64,000 bases of DNA from Orobanche coerulescens. Its lineage: Eukaryota > Streptophyta > Magnoliopsida > Lamiales > Orobanchaceae. The notes below the pieces were generated by a model. That model was given only the letters and a program-made list of their open reading frames with translations, was not told the DNA's origin and ran no database searches. Shown here piece by piece: positions 12,692 through 24,049 of this stretch. The position numbers were made by a program, and so were the translations under genes. The stretch spans positions 5,443,501 to 5,507,500 of the forward strand of contig CM065819.1 of assembly GCA_033398695.1 (NCBI GenBank), in the 5' to 3' direction. The number at the start of each line of letters is the position of its first letter. The stretch's first letter is position 1.

Positions 12692-12836
12692 CCTCCATGA
12701 TATGTGATTATAAAAGCTCTCTCTCTATCTCTCCCCTTGTTAAGGGTTGTATGCTCGAATGTGTATTCGTTTGATGAGTGCACAAATGACGTAATTGTAA
12801 TGTTTATGCGGATATTGTTAATTATCTTGCGTGTGG

Positions 12837-14116
12837 TGTGTTAAAACCTAACATGTCCTTCCAAGAGAGGAAGAGATTTCTTGCTAAGTGCAAGTGCTTC
12901 TTTTGGGATGATTCATACCTATTCAAGCTTGGTATGGATTAAGTTATTTGAAGGTGTGTGCTCATGGAAGAACATGAGGACATAATGCGAGGTTGCCATG
13001 AGGCCGCATGTGGGGGCCATTTCGGTGGAAGAAAGACCGTTTTCAAGATGCTTCAATCGAGACTATATTGGCCAACCATCTTCAAGGCGCCCATGAGTTT
13101 TGCATACATTGTGATTGGTGCCAAAGAACGAGGAATATTGGAAGGAGAAACAAGATGCCTCTCACCATCTACTAAGTAGTTGAGATCTTCGATGTGCGTG
13201 GCGTTGACCTTATGGCCCATTTGTTTATTCATTTGGCTTCTAGTATATTCTCATGGGTGTCGACTACGTTTGAGAATGGGTCGAAGTAATCCCAACACGA
13301 GCTTGTGATGCTAAAGTAGTTGTGGAATTTGTGGAAGAAAACATCCTTAGCCGATTTGGTTTTCCTAAGGCTATTATAAGTGAGGGTAGATCATATTTTT
13401 GTAACCGTTTGATGGATGCTCTAATGAAGAAATGTGGAATTATCTGAAAAGTGGCCATGGCTTATCACCCGCAAACGTCCGGTCAAGTGGAGACGAGTAA
13501 TAAGCAAATAAAGGGAATTCTTGAGAAAACCGTGCAACGGTCTCAGAAAGATTGGTCAAAGAGACTAAATGATGCTTTGCGGGCACACCGGACGGCGTAC
13601 AAGACGGTTCTTGGGATGAGGCCTTATCGATTAGTTTATGGGAAAGTGTGCTAGTAACCGGTTAAAGTTGAGCATCGGGCATATTGGGCTTTGAAGGCTT
13701 TAAACTTTGATATCGACAAAGCGGATAAAGAACGTAAGCTTTGATTGTCGGAATTAGAGGAGCTTCGTGATGAAGCGTATGAGAATTCTCGGATTCTGAA
13801 GGAGAAGACTAAACGGCTACACGACCGAAAATTATTGCCAAAAGATTTATAAAATGAGATGCAAGTTCTACTTTTCAATTCTAGACTTAGGCTATTTCCA
13901 GGGAAGTTGAAGTCCCAATGGAGCGGCCCATTTATTATCGAAGAAGTTTTCCAATACGGGATCGTCAAGCTTCAGAATCCCAAGAACAATAAAATTTTTC
14001 AAGTCAATGGTCACCGTGTGAAGCCGTATCTTAATGGAGCGTCTTGTACCGAGGGAGTCGAGACGGTCTTACTCCATGATAATTCTCGACTCTTTTGCTT
14101 AAGGTCTCCGAGTTAG
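12837..14116 (+). pseudogene. pol: Athila-lineage pol, integrase 3' part (frameshifted)
   Basis: Shows RGCHEAACGGHFGGRKT and LYWPTIFKAP (integrase zinc-binding region), then in other frames [19 protein letters not shown] (end of the catalytic core) and FPGKLKSQWSGPFII with FQVNGHRVKPYL, the C-terminal signature of Athila/Tat integrases. At least three frame changes and internal stops make it non-functional. The gene is cut at its 5' side by LTR G. A trailer motif, TGGAAGGCAACCCAA (14138-14152), follows the stop as is usual after Athila integrase. Confidence 0.85.
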
Positions 14117-15024
14117 CGATGTTAAAAAAATTCCTCTTGGAAGGCAACCCAAGCATTTTAATTCTTTTAATTTCTTAGTCATATTTTTCGCATTTTTTTC
14201 TTGACTTGTTCTTTCCGCATTTTCATTCATAATGTAGTTGCATTAAAAATTTCTTACTTAGTCATATTTTTAACTTGTGTTGGTGTTTTTAATTTTGTAG
14301 AAAATTCAATAAAGGGAAGGACCATTGTAAAACCCCTTCTAGCTCAAGGATAGTTGGTGTTCAAGGCTTGAGAAAAGAAAAGGTCATTGTGAAAAACATC
14401 TCTCTGACCAAGACCATCGCGTCTACTGCTCAAAATACATGATGCCCATTGAAAAAAAAGACTCCTCATTCCAAGGGCCGTTGCACTTCATATGTTGAAA
14501 AGAGCAAGGGCCCTTCACTCCCACAACGGCCCGTCGGGTTCCCAGAGACCCGTCGGGTCTTTATATACCCGTTTCATCGCCCGCTGTGCCCTTAACAAAA
14601 GCGCGTGATGTGCCTTTATAATCTCGCCCGATGAGCCCTTATTAAACCTGTCGCTGCTGCCTATAAAATAACTCGCCTGGTGCCTGTACCCATCGCCCGC
14701 CTGCTACTCACAAAACAAAGCCCGTTGCTTCCCTTAATTACATCCATCTCGCCCGTTGAGCCGTTATAAACCCGTTCAGCTCAGCACATCTACAATTCCC
14801 AACGCCGCTGCCCGCTAACCCCTGCTTGCTGCTCACCTGTCCCCATCAATCGGCAATCTCTGGCGGTCGCTTTTCTTCTTAAACACACAACAGCCGCTTC
14901 TCTCTTCCCACCCGTCGGCCGCGGCTACATCTTGTTAAGAGAAGAATTGGATTTTATTTCCTTTTGGGGATTGAATCAATAGTTGGTCGTGGGGTTGAGT
15001 ATTGAGTAGTAATCATCGTCGATT
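14117..15024 (+). other. Athila spacer between pol and env-like ORF, with CCCGTCGGG/CCCGTTG words
   Basis: No coding region. From about 14520 to 14930 it is rich in CCCGTCGGG and CGCCCGTTG-type words, some short and imperfectly palindromic. The same word family returns in the probable 3' LTR (17160-17300), so it belongs to this element. Confidence 0.55.
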
Positions 15025-16468
15025 ATGGTGTGTACTAAGAATGGCTCTACGACGAAGAAGCTTAGGGCACGCGATTTAATCGGTGAATACAACGCGCCTT
15101 CCAAAATATTTTCTCATGAAGAGGGGAAACGCTACAAGGTACTCCTTAATCGTGGGTTTAATGCGACGATATATCTCCTTTCAATTTATATGACCACCTT
15201 ACACGCCTCATCTCCTATTCTTCGGTATTGTAGAGCCTTGGGGTAGACAAAATTTTCGGAAAAAAATATGACGGATATCAAGAGCTCATGCTTGAATTTT
15301 ATACCACGTTGAAGTTTGGTGATCCCGTAATCACAAACGACGATAATACTCGCATTCTAGCATGTCGGTTAAGAAATCAAGAGATAACGGTCACACACAA
15401 AACCTTGTATGATATCTTTGGCTTTGATACTAATGGGGATGATACTACTCTGGACGACTTTGATCAATGTGCTCTTTGGGAAGAAACTTTCGGATGGGGA
15501 AATTACAAGAAAAACAGGCCGATGTGTGATTTGATTCAAGATCAGTTCTCATCATTATGCACAAGCTTATCGCACACTCTCTTTTTGGAAAGTACGAGAC
15601 AAGCAAGGTGACGGATAAGGAATTATTCTACTTGTGGTGTATGAAGAATGAGGTCATGATTTTCACATCAAGCTTTATATTTGCTACTTTCCAATCGATT
15701 CTTTGCAACGTGAAGATAAACTTGAGCCTTAAGGATATTATTACGGGGATTGGAGTATATCATGGCATTTTTGATCCCGTCACCACTATGTTGACAAAGA
15801 TCCCGACTATTTACTTGGACTTGAACACATGGAAGCAAGTCGAAGTTTGTATTGACCATACGGAGTTCAAACCTTATAAGGAGCATAAATGTTATAAAGC
15901 GGCGACCACGACAAGCAAGAGCGTTCGGGAAGCATCCTCTTCTCTACTAATCGGGGCAAATACCTTGAGCTATGAAACTATTAAACAAGTTGTCGACCCT
16001 CTTCTTGCCTCGGGTACTACATTGATCTTGATTGATGCTAATCTTCCACGAGTAAGGGTTTATTTGCCTCTACATGCCTCAATACCACCACCCGGTAGTC
16101 GTCGTGTGCTCTTATTTGAAGATGATAGTCCATCGGTCGATAGGTCTTTACCGGTAAGGGATTATTGGCCTCTACTTGCCTCGGGTACTACATTGATCTT
16201 GAATGATGCTAATCTTCCACGAGTAAGGGATTATTTGCCTCTACATGCCTCAATACCACCACCCAGTAGTCGTCGTGTGCTCTTAATTGAAGATGATAGT
16301 CCATCGGCCGATAGGTCTTTACCGGTGTTGACGGGTACTACGACACATCCAGCCAAACCCACCATTCCTTCGGTTGAGGCGTTACCCGATAGCTCTTATG
16401 GTTGGATGATGATCTCGCTCCAAATCGAAAAAGTTCAACAACAAAAATCGATCTCTCCAACACCATGA
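15025..16468 (+). pseudogene. Athila env-position ORF (ATHILA ORF-like), broken into three frames
   Basis: Three overlapping segments (15025-15246, 15288-15611, 15557-16468) read as one ancestral protein: RYKVLLNRGFNAT, then LEFYTTLKFGD, ILACRLRNQEITVTHKTLYD and IFGFDTNGDD. This resembles the plant 'ATHILA ORF' domain encoded downstream of pol in Athila elements and sometimes called env-like. I see no clear signal peptide or fusion segment, and function in the family is unproven. The third segment carries an in-frame 57-residue tandem duplication. Two frame breaks make it a pseudogene. Confidence 0.65.
15998..16335 (+). repeat. 171-bp in-frame tandem duplication in the env-like ORF
   Basis: Unit 1 starts at 15998 and unit 2 at 16169. 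Both encode LLASGTTLI.DANLPRVR.Y, PLHASIPPP.SRRVLL and EDDSPS.DRSLPV. There are only a few substitutions between copies, and 171 bp is 57 codons, so the frame is kept. Confidence 0.9.
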
Positions 16469-17365
16469 CGGCCCAACTTAATTCTCTCAACACTCTGTTC
16501 ACGGCTTTGGAAGATCAAGTAGCTCGTTTTGGATTGCGCATTCATGTTTATGAACAAGAGAGTGTGCATGTAACTTTCAACTCTTATATGCCTTCTCCAC
16601 CACCCACCTCTTCCCTAGTTCCTTTTCTTTTTGTGTGTGCGTGTTTATTTTCGTTGTGTCATGTGTTTTCATTTTTGTAGTTTATTTGGTTTCACTTGAT
16701 AGTTACTTGTCGTTTTTGGCGTCTTATTTTTTGTTTATTTGTGTGTATGCCTTGTCTATGAATATCTTCTCCTCTTCAATATTTGTGGTTCGCTTGCCAT
16801 GGTTACTAAAACATTCAAAGGGGACTATGCATCGAGCCACAAGATAGGGGAGTTTTCATTTACCCTTCTGCTATTTTACTTTTTTAGCAATGAGGTGTGG
16901 GGGAGAGGGTACATTAAAATTTTCATGCTTGACGTGAAGAGTTGTTTTATCCGATTTGTCCTTTATTTTCAATGGCTTTCGTAGTTATTTGTATGCTATT
17001 TTTCGTTCACATTCTCGTTGTTTGTGGTGATTTTTAGTTTTATTGCGTTATAGGGTTTTATTTTACTTTTATGTACATTTGAGTCCTTTTTATGTTGTTT
17101 AGGTGAAAATATAAAAATGGACCAAGGAGAGACAAGTCGTTGCCTAAAATAATTCTCAGTCGCGTGTCCGTTGCCATTGTGGAATGGCCCGTTACAGCGT
17201 TCGTTGCCCTTGGAGATTGCCCTGTCGCCACGCCCGTTGTGCATTGTACTGTGCCCATTGCGCAAGGCAACGGGCGCTCAGGTCCGCTCTATCTCGTGCC
17301 CGTCGTGCGTGTTCTTTTTGTTGCTGCTTGCTCATTATTGTCCGTTGGTATCAATTTCTATTCTC

Positions 17366-17373
17366 TATATAAG
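17366..17373 (+). promoter_or_regulatory. TATA box of the Athila remnant LTR
   Basis: TATATAAG about 75 bp downstream of the CCCGTTG cluster. Confidence 0.5.
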
Positions 17374-17973
17374 TGTATTTTGACTTTATTTTGGGGGGAG
17401 CGATTCACTTTGTTAGATTCTATAAAAAATGCTTGTGTTATGTTTGTCTCCAATTTTCTCTCTTTGTTATTATAAGGTTTATGACTATTTTTCAATTGCT
17501 TTTCAATTTTAATTTAGTTCTTCGATTGGTTGCAATTGTTCTTCTATTTCAACGATTCAAGTTCAATTGAAGTGATATTTCTCTTATTTGTCTTCAATTT
17601 CATTGTCTACAACTAAGATTTCTCACTTTAATTTCAATTGTTGTTAATTGGGAGAATTCCGACTTCCTAGACCTAAATATCTCAATTTCCCTTCACTTTG
17701 TTGCTTCGTGCATTTTCAATGTTCGATTAATTGCTTAGGTGTTAAAAGATCACTTGCCTCTATCGATTTTATCTTGCAGCTGTCCTGTAAATTACTTAGT
17801 CATTAATCTCTACCTATTTTCCTTTAATTTTTCGCTTTGTATTTCGATTCTTAGTTGATAACCGAATCCCCAATTATGTTATAATTTAAAGTTTTTCTAG
17901 CACACATTTTCATTTTTTTCGCATTTTTATTCGCTCGAACCTCCTTCCAGACTTCCTCGAGAGATCGACCCGA

Positions 17974-18049
17974 GCTGATTTACCACTCTTACAAGTTTAC
18001 CCCGTTCTCTTGCTGATTTACCACTCTTACAAGTTTACCCATTCTCTTG
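17974..18049 (+). repeat. 38-bp tandem duplication
   Basis: Two adjacent copies, starting 17974 and 18012, both containing GATTTACCACTCTTACAAG. They lie at the probable right end of the Athila LTR. Confidence 0.9.
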
Positions 18050-18060
18050 CAGATGTTGAT

Positions 18061-18905
18061 ACGAGTCTACATCTTGGAAACAGACGGCAACAGTTGAAAA
18101 CAAAAAGAACAAGTCATCGATCGACGATTGGCCGAGGACAGTAGTAACTATCATAAAGAAAACTATGTGTGGCCATCATTGTCAGAACTAGTTGATACTT
18201 GGGATAAAAAACAATAACAATCGTAAATTTGCTGCCAGTAGACGATATAGCAGCCGACTGGCCAGTAATAGTGACGCCACAGGGGATGGCGTCAATGGCT
18301 TTACAGTTTGTTTAGGTAATTTTGACACTAACTTCAAGTTTCAAATTTAATGGTATAGATTTGAACTATATAGTATAAACGTAGGTCAATCAGACTATTC
18401 CGTGGGGTACTATATGGCAACTTCCTCAAAAAGATAATTTCTTTTGGAGAAAGGTTTCAATAATAAAAGGTAATCTCATTTACATAACCTGCATCTACTT
18501 TAAGAAAAAAATGCACATTAAGATTATGGTACTTTCCACAGATATGCATGAAAACGATAATTTTTAAGCAAGAGAAGTTAAAAGCTAGACATATGTAGAC
18601 ATATATAAAGAGAAGTTAAAAGCTAGACATATGTAGACATATATCTTTTGCAGTAATCGTGTAAACATAAGGTTAGCATATTTGGTCCAATTATCTCCTG
18701 TCCCCCAAATCTCGGTTTTGTGCAATTTTGATACAAATGGATATGCAATATTTCACCTGTTTGGGACTAAAATTGTACATAAGTAGAACTTACGGAATCA
18801 GAATTACTTCACATGATACTTGCAGGACAAAATCTGCCAAGTCTATAATTTATATTTATGGCACCCAATTGCAACACACGATCAAAGTTGTCATACCCTT
18901 ATGAG
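18061..18905. other. Intergenic DNA with a 38-bp tandem duplication
   Basis: No gene seen. 18571-18646 contains two copies of a 38-bp unit beginning AGAGAAGTTAAAAGCTAGAC. 18898-18905 is the left target-site copy of the adjacent hAT element. Confidence 0.6.
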
Positions 18906-19497
18906 TAGGGGTGGCAAATCGTGCGGGTCGGGTCATTATCGGGTTGACCTGATAACAACCCGACCTGTTAAGGTCAAACCCGAACACGACCTGATAAGGA
19001 TTCTCTAAACCCGAACACGAACCCGACCTCATAAGGTCAAACCCGAACACGACCCGGACACGACACGAACACGATAAAAACACGATTGGATTCGTGTTGA
19101 CCCGACACGATAGCAACACGATAACGACACGACACGTTAAAAACCTGTTTCAACACGATCACAACCTGATAACCTATAAATACTAACAAAAAAAATGATA
19201 AAAAACAATAAGAATTATAAACCTCAAATAAAAGTCTAGAAGAAATAAATTATTAAAAAATTATTTATTAAATATTTATTAAATATTTGTTTTTTAATAA
19301 ATATTTATTAAAAAAAATAAATCATAACGGGTTACCTGAACCCGACCCGAACCCAACCCGAACCCGACCCGAAATTATCGTGTCCTTATTGGGTCAACCT
19401 GATAAGAACCCGAACCCAATAAGGCTTGACACTAACCCATTAATTTCGTGTCGGTTCGTGTCGTGTTTTCGTGTCGTGCCGAAAATTGCCAGCCCTA
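18906..19497. mobile_element. hAT-type non-autonomous DNA transposon (592 bp)
   Basis: Terminal inverted repeats TAGGGGTGGCAA at the left and TTGCCAGCCCTA at the right (11 of 12 pair). Both are flanked by the same 8-bp duplication CTTATGAG (18898-18905 and 19498-19505), the hAT hallmark. Both ends are packed with subterminal words such as ACCCGAAC, CGTGTCG and GACACGA, likely transposase-binding repeats. The middle is AT-rich. There is no transposase frame, so movement would need an autonomous hAT in trans. Confidence 0.92.
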
Positions 19498-19505
19498 CTT
19501 ATGAG

Positions 19506-19626
19506 GGTGCAGCTCGGGTCTTAAGCCTTCCATACTTAAATATTATGAGCATAATATTATATATGTACTCCGCCAAATAAGTACTATAACACGTATGTAC
19601 TTGGCCAAATCAGTACTATTATACTC

Positions 19627-19662
<36 letters not shown>

Positions 19663-20060
19663 GGTACTATTTTACTCGTGCGCAAAAAGAAAAAGTGATA
19701 CCCATATACTCCGCCAAATGAATAGAATAGTACTCGTATTAGCTATTTGAGCACAACAATACTCATATAACTTAGCGATAAGAGTATTGCAATACATTTT
19801 TTTTAAGCAACGAGTGGTTTGAGAATGGGATCCGAACCCGTATACTTACAGCAATAAAATTGCAAGTAAAAGTATTGAACAAATTAATAGAGAAACTACT
19901 GATGAGTGGCTAGTAGCGTAGTAATCAAAATAATTACAAGTGCCAAAGAAAAAAAAAAAAAGGAGGCGGGGACTGCATGTTAAGTATTTGAATATCTCCA
20001 CGAGTGATATCTAAGGCTAGTGGAGCTCAACCCGTTAAACTATGATAGAGATTAGGCTAC
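19506..20060. other. Intergenic DNA downstream of the TatB-like gene
   Basis: No coding region seen. Contains a (TA)n run at about 19630-19659, several near-copies of a GTACTCCGCCAAAT-type word (19565-19720) and a poly-A run near 19950. Probably includes the 3' UTR of the minus-strand gene that ends at 20061. Confidence 0.5.
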
Positions 20061-21841
20061 CTACTTGTTCAATTTTTTCATTTGGTCTTGAGCCTGAGAG
20101 AAAAAACCCTTTGCATTGCATGCCACATTTTCCTCAAGTACTGCCTCCAACAATATGTCGGACCCCCTTAAGTCATCTGAAGCCAAAGTGCCAAACTGAC
20201 CCATAAGTTCTTCACAAAGCACGAAAAGGCAAATAATTGCATTATTTCAACAAGGAGCCATTGATTATGAGCTCCTTGATATAAACATGACAAAATTAGA
20301 GAAAAGGAAAAAACTGCAGCAAAATAAAAGAATAGCACATAAATGATGGAAATACCGGAAGAGAATCTTACTAAAATTCACCTTTTTTACCGGGCAACAA
20401 TTCCGCACTTTCTGCTGATATAGGAAGAACAACGAAGAGGCCAGATTCATCCTTTAGCTCATTAAGAACTTCATCCATGGATTTTGCAGTTAAGGGGGTT
20501 CCAGTCAATCTTGCATATGCAGTCGCTTGATTATGTATATCGGACAGCGTCAAGTTTGGCAAAGTGCGTTCCTTAAGACAAATACAAACTTCACTAAAAA
20601 AGGAATTGTAAGTTTACATTAAAACTAACACTTCATGATTTGGTTACCTTGGGCTTGGTACTGGTCTCAGTACTCTCAACTACTTTCACCGTGCTTTCTT
20701 GGAGAGGTTTTGAAGATTCCTTATCCACCACTAAATGCAGTAATGAAGCTAATAAGTCACCAAAAAAAAAAAGGTCTATCTGAATACAACACAAAAAGTT
20801 TTAACAAAACAAATACCATCTGTAGCAAGTGGTTGGCTAGCAATATTATCGACTAGCCTTGTGGTCAGGGAACCTGGATTCATGAAAGAAATGGATCGAA
20901 TTTCACAACGTATGGCTTCTAATTGAGCCATTGTATCTTGCAGTTCTTTATGCACCTGTCACAATATTTCCTATATTTTCATATTCAAAAGTCAAAACAC
21001 ATATTATAGGAAACTAAGACCAATACTACATCTCAGACAAAGAGGACATTTGTTGCAAACATGTACTGTTCCAAAAAGAGATTTCAGAGGATCCTTGTCA
21101 TATTTACTGAAAACGAATCACCTAACTAGGAAATCAAGCATCATTGACATCATGTTGATGACGGACATCACTTGTAAAGTTCACAGGACACAAGGACACA
21201 GCACTAGAAAATGAAGAAGAACAAAACCAATGATGTTAGTTCAGCTTGAATAATAAGTCCGTATGCCACAGTTAATGAAGGTACCAACAAGCAGTGCAAT
21301 TGCCTAAATTAGTGGCAAAGTAATACACCAATATCAGCTGAAACGATTATTGAACCGCAACACGAACAATCAGATTAGGGGACATGCGTATTCGGAAAAT
21401 GTAAGCAGCAGGTTAAAAAAATAAAACCTGGCGAGCTTGGGATTGCTGCATAACGCTTTCGAATTGGCCACGCGCCACTTGAACATATCCAATAGCACGT
21501 CCAGCCAACCTCCCTGCTGTTCTAGCCATAACTGGAAGATCCTTCGGCCCTGGTTTATAATCAGATTCCCCAGTAACAAATTTCTCGCAAGGATGCGTGA
21601 TGCAGAAAAAATAAATTAAGCCTAGATGTAAGGTTACGCATTAGCAACCAGACCTAAGAATCCAATCATGGAACCAAAGACAATTGGGACAAATTCAAGC
21701 GAAAATCACGGAATGATATAGAGACGCATATTATTTATCGCACGCGCAGGCGAAACAGAGATAGAGACAGAAAAGAGTACCAACAAGAACAGCTGTAGCT
21801 CCTAAAAGAAGGAAAAGTTCTCCGTACGAAATCCCGAGCAT
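20061..21841 (-). CDS. TatB/Hcf106-like protein translocase subunit, six exons, 247 aa (candidate mitochondrial TatB)
   Basis: Coding exons on the minus strand: 21841-21781, 21549-21428, 20955-20817, 20730-20648, 20571-20382 and 20209-20061. Every intron has GT..AG ends and the phases join without a break (744 nt). The product starts MLGISYGELFLLLGATAVLV, one membrane helix, followed by GPKDLP, the hinge signature of TatA/TatB proteins. An amphipathic helix comes next (about residues 28-46), then a charged C-terminal region ending SQAQDQMKKLNK. Known role of the family: TatB and TatC bind twin-arginine signals of folded substrates. No transit peptide precedes the membrane helix, which argues against the thylakoid Hcf106 layout and for the short plant TatB-like protein reported in mitochondria; the organelle is my inference. 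No frame breaks are seen, so the gene looks functional. Confidence 0.82.
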
Positions 21842-21919
21842 TCTTCTCTGGCGATGTTAATCACCGGTTGGTCCGGGACGAGGGGGCTGCACTAGTTCTG
21901 GTTCATTGGATATTTCAAT

Positions 21920-21936
21920 CCCCCCCCCCCCCCCCC
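21920..21936 (+). repeat. C17 homopolymer
   Basis: Seventeen C residues about 80 bp upstream of the TatB-like start codon, so on the coding strand a G17 run in or near the promoter/5' UTR. Confidence 0.95.
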
Positions 21937-22691
21937 GGCGTAAGGTGGTAATGTGATTCCCAGATTTGCCCGGAAAATCCGGACCCCACGAGTTGACCCA
22001 TCGACCCGAACTCATCGGACCTGTGCAGGACTCGGATCTGGAGGCCCGGATCCATCAATCCGTAGGATCTGGAGACCCGGACCCGTGTTATACACGAGTG
22101 GGGTCTGGGTCCTACATCATGTGAACCGTTCGGGTCCGACCCGTAGACGCAGCGGGGAATTTAAAAAAAAAAAATGATTGTTGGACACAACGGGTCCAAC
22201 GGATTTATTTTCAATTTTTTTCAAAAAAAATTATATCTATAAATACTCCACACTCACTCATTCTAATCTATCTATCTAAATGTCCAAGTTTGAACGAATG
22301 GCTCTTTGGGGCAAATCGAATAAACCATCTGGTATAACTACGTAGAGCTTTGATTACTCTGGAGGATACGTAGAAAATTTAATTTTAAGTGAAAACTTAA
22401 AATTAAATACAAGTTCGTTTTTTCCAATTATTTCCTTTGTTCATTAGTTGTTTTTACGTGTATAAAATGATAATAAATAAAATTTTATAAATAATTTTAA
22501 AAAAATGGGTCGGAACCGTGACCAGGCGCGTCGGACCTGGACCCGGACCCGTGTCTGGCCACATGTAGTGGTTCCCGTTCTTTTTTCCTCCTTTTGAGGA
22601 AAAATTCCATTTTTGGTACCCATTTTTGCACCGATTCCATATTCCGTACCTCATTTATCATTTTTTAAGATTTGATACCTCATTTTAACTA
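21937..22691. other. Upstream region with GACCCG-rich words and a perfect hairpin
   Basis: 21950-22150 and 22505-22560 are rich in GGACCC/GACCCG words and flank an AT-rich middle. This looks like a second, decayed hAT-like non-autonomous element, but I find no terminal repeats or TSD. At 22377-22408 there is a perfect 14-bp stem (ATTTAATTTTAAGT) closed by a GAAA loop. Confidence 0.4.
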
Positions 22692-22862
22692 GAGTAATGC
22701 TACTTGCACAATTCACTTGACAACAAGGGTGACAATCTGTATACGTGGCACGATCCTGTAAAGTGAAATGTCACAATCACATTTATCTCACTTCACAGGA
22801 TCGTGCCACATACACAAATTGTCAACCGCGTTGTTATCCAGGTTGGGAAAGTAGCATTTTCC
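22692..22862. mobile_element. Stem-loop MITE (171 bp)
   Basis: The two arms pair almost along their full length. AATGCTACTT at the left matches AAGTAGCATT at the right, and the inner arms share GTGGCACGATCCTGT. A loop of about 20 nt lies at 22767-22787. TTAACTA occurs on both sides (22685-22691, 22863-22869) as a candidate TSD, perhaps of 8-9 bp with one substitution. This would suit a hAT or Mutator origin. No coding capacity. Confidence 0.75.
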
Positions 22863-22925
22863 TTAACTATATTCTCCACGCTCGATACTTCCATCACCAC
22901 TCTCCCTTAGTCAGCTCATTTGGAC

Positions 22926-23406
22926 AGTAAAAGTGGGCAGAATACTCACCATGTGAACCCTAAAGGTGCACCAATTGTAAAGCGATATTGTAAGTGCGGG
23001 TTTGAACTTCCAGTGAAAACTTCTCAAACCAAGTTGAATCCGAGAAGAATTGGGCTTGTCCGAATTATAGGGTATGTTTTATCTTTTTGTTTCCCTCTTG
23101 ACTAGTTTTAGTTGAAAATTTAGTGAATTTTTTGTTAATTTCTCGCACATAGACGGACGAATATTGTGGAGTTTTCACTGCAAGATTCTGGATCGAAGGG
23201 AATAGATGGGATGAAGTTGGATGAAATGAAATTCGAAGGAATGAATTTGATGGATAAATTTACGAACTTTGAAGTGGATATTGCAGAATGAAGATTGGGC
23301 TCTTAGAGAAACATGAGAAATTTGATGTTGAGTTGAAGTTGACCAAGGACAAAGTTGGAAATTTTGAAGCTGAAGTGTTGAATTTGAAGGGGAAAATAAT
23401 TTGCTA
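22926..23406 (+). pseudogene. Possible remnant of a plant GRF-zinc-finger-like gene
   Basis: 22926-23080 encodes PIVKRYCKCGFELPVKTSQT and LNPRRIG, similar in layout to plant GRF-type zinc fingers (CxCG...V.TS.T..NPGRRF.GC), but the distal cysteines are missing. Further on, 23310-23400 encodes KHEKFDVELKLTKDKVGNFE and LNLKGKII, a short coiled-coil like the C-terminus of such proteins. Between them is a possible intron (GGTATGT at about 23070 to CACATAG near 23152). Gene structure is not secure. Confidence 0.35.
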
Positions 23407-24049
23407 ATTTATATAGTTATTGGTAATAACATTACTTGGCAACAATAGTTGAAGGCTTGTAGGCATTGTATTGTAGTTATTTAAGGGCATTGTATTGTAG
23501 TAGTTTAAGTTGCACTTTGTATAGCTGAATATGTAACGAAAACACTTGGTTCTTCTTGTATGGGATTGTGTATTGAATTTTGGAGTCGAAATGTACTTGA
23601 AATTAGTGGAATTTTAACCTTTTAGAAAAGTATCTACACGTGTAAGACCTGAATATATCCAAGAAATCTGATAGAATGAAAGTTGTCACTATGTTCCAAC
23701 AAGACAATGTGGTACAATCATACTTTTAGTTTGAGTTTTACAGACGAGACCAAATCAAACCAAGCTCACAATGTTAAGGAGTCTGTTATAAGATAATCTC
23801 ATACTAAATTGAGTCCGAATTAAATAATAAATGATCTTCACTTCTTTTTCTTTCTGCAAGCATCAATATGATTAATTTGTGCTCTTTTATTGGCATCAGA
23901 CTTCTTCAAATTTGGAAAAATGATGTAATTCATACCACCTTTCACAAAAATTGAAGTAGTTATTGTGGATGACTTAGTGACTTATATACACCAAGAACAT
24001 TAATTTGAGAATAAGTCATATTGTACATATGACTAGTTTTAAAAAAATG
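23407..24049. other. AT-rich intergenic DNA
   Basis: No gene recognised. TTGTAGGCATTGTATTGTAG-like words repeat at about 23457-23490. Confidence 0.4.

Larger units (their letters stand above)
11364..12836 (+). repeat. Truncated LTR G, same family as LTR C
   Basis: Begins TGTAATACCCAAG. The segment 12060-12460 matches 45210-45610 of LTR C well, for example TCCCTAGAGTTGACTTT and AACATGTTCTATGGATT. LTR C continues for another 1.6 kb, but here coding sequence of an Athila pol takes over near 12837, so the 3' part is missing. It carries a TAGCGCACGCTA cluster, a TATA box (11915) and a TA microsatellite. Confidence 0.65.
16900..18060 (+). repeat. Probable 3' LTR of the Athila remnant
   Basis: A purine-rich tract (GGTGTGGGGGAGAGGG, about 16893-16909) follows the env-like ORF. 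Next come a cluster of CCCGTTG words (17160-17300), a TATA box at 17366 and an AT-rich leader ending in CGAGAGATCGACCCGAG, a style typical of Athila LTR ends. Exact ends are uncertain, because no second LTR or TSD is in view. Confidence 0.45.

Noticed and set aside
12424..12783. 119-residue minus-strand frame
   Set aside because: Much of it is IYIY repeats from the TA microsatellite; no conserved motif.
16635..17570. Hydrophobic frames that look like multi-pass membrane proteins
   Set aside because: They arise from T-rich LTR and UTR sequence after the env-like ORF; no start context or homology recognised.
21950..22560. Second hAT-like transposon upstream of the TatB-like gene
   Set aside because: GACCCG-rich words suggest it, but no terminal inverted repeats or 8-bp duplication could be found, so it is described only as a repeat-rich stretch.
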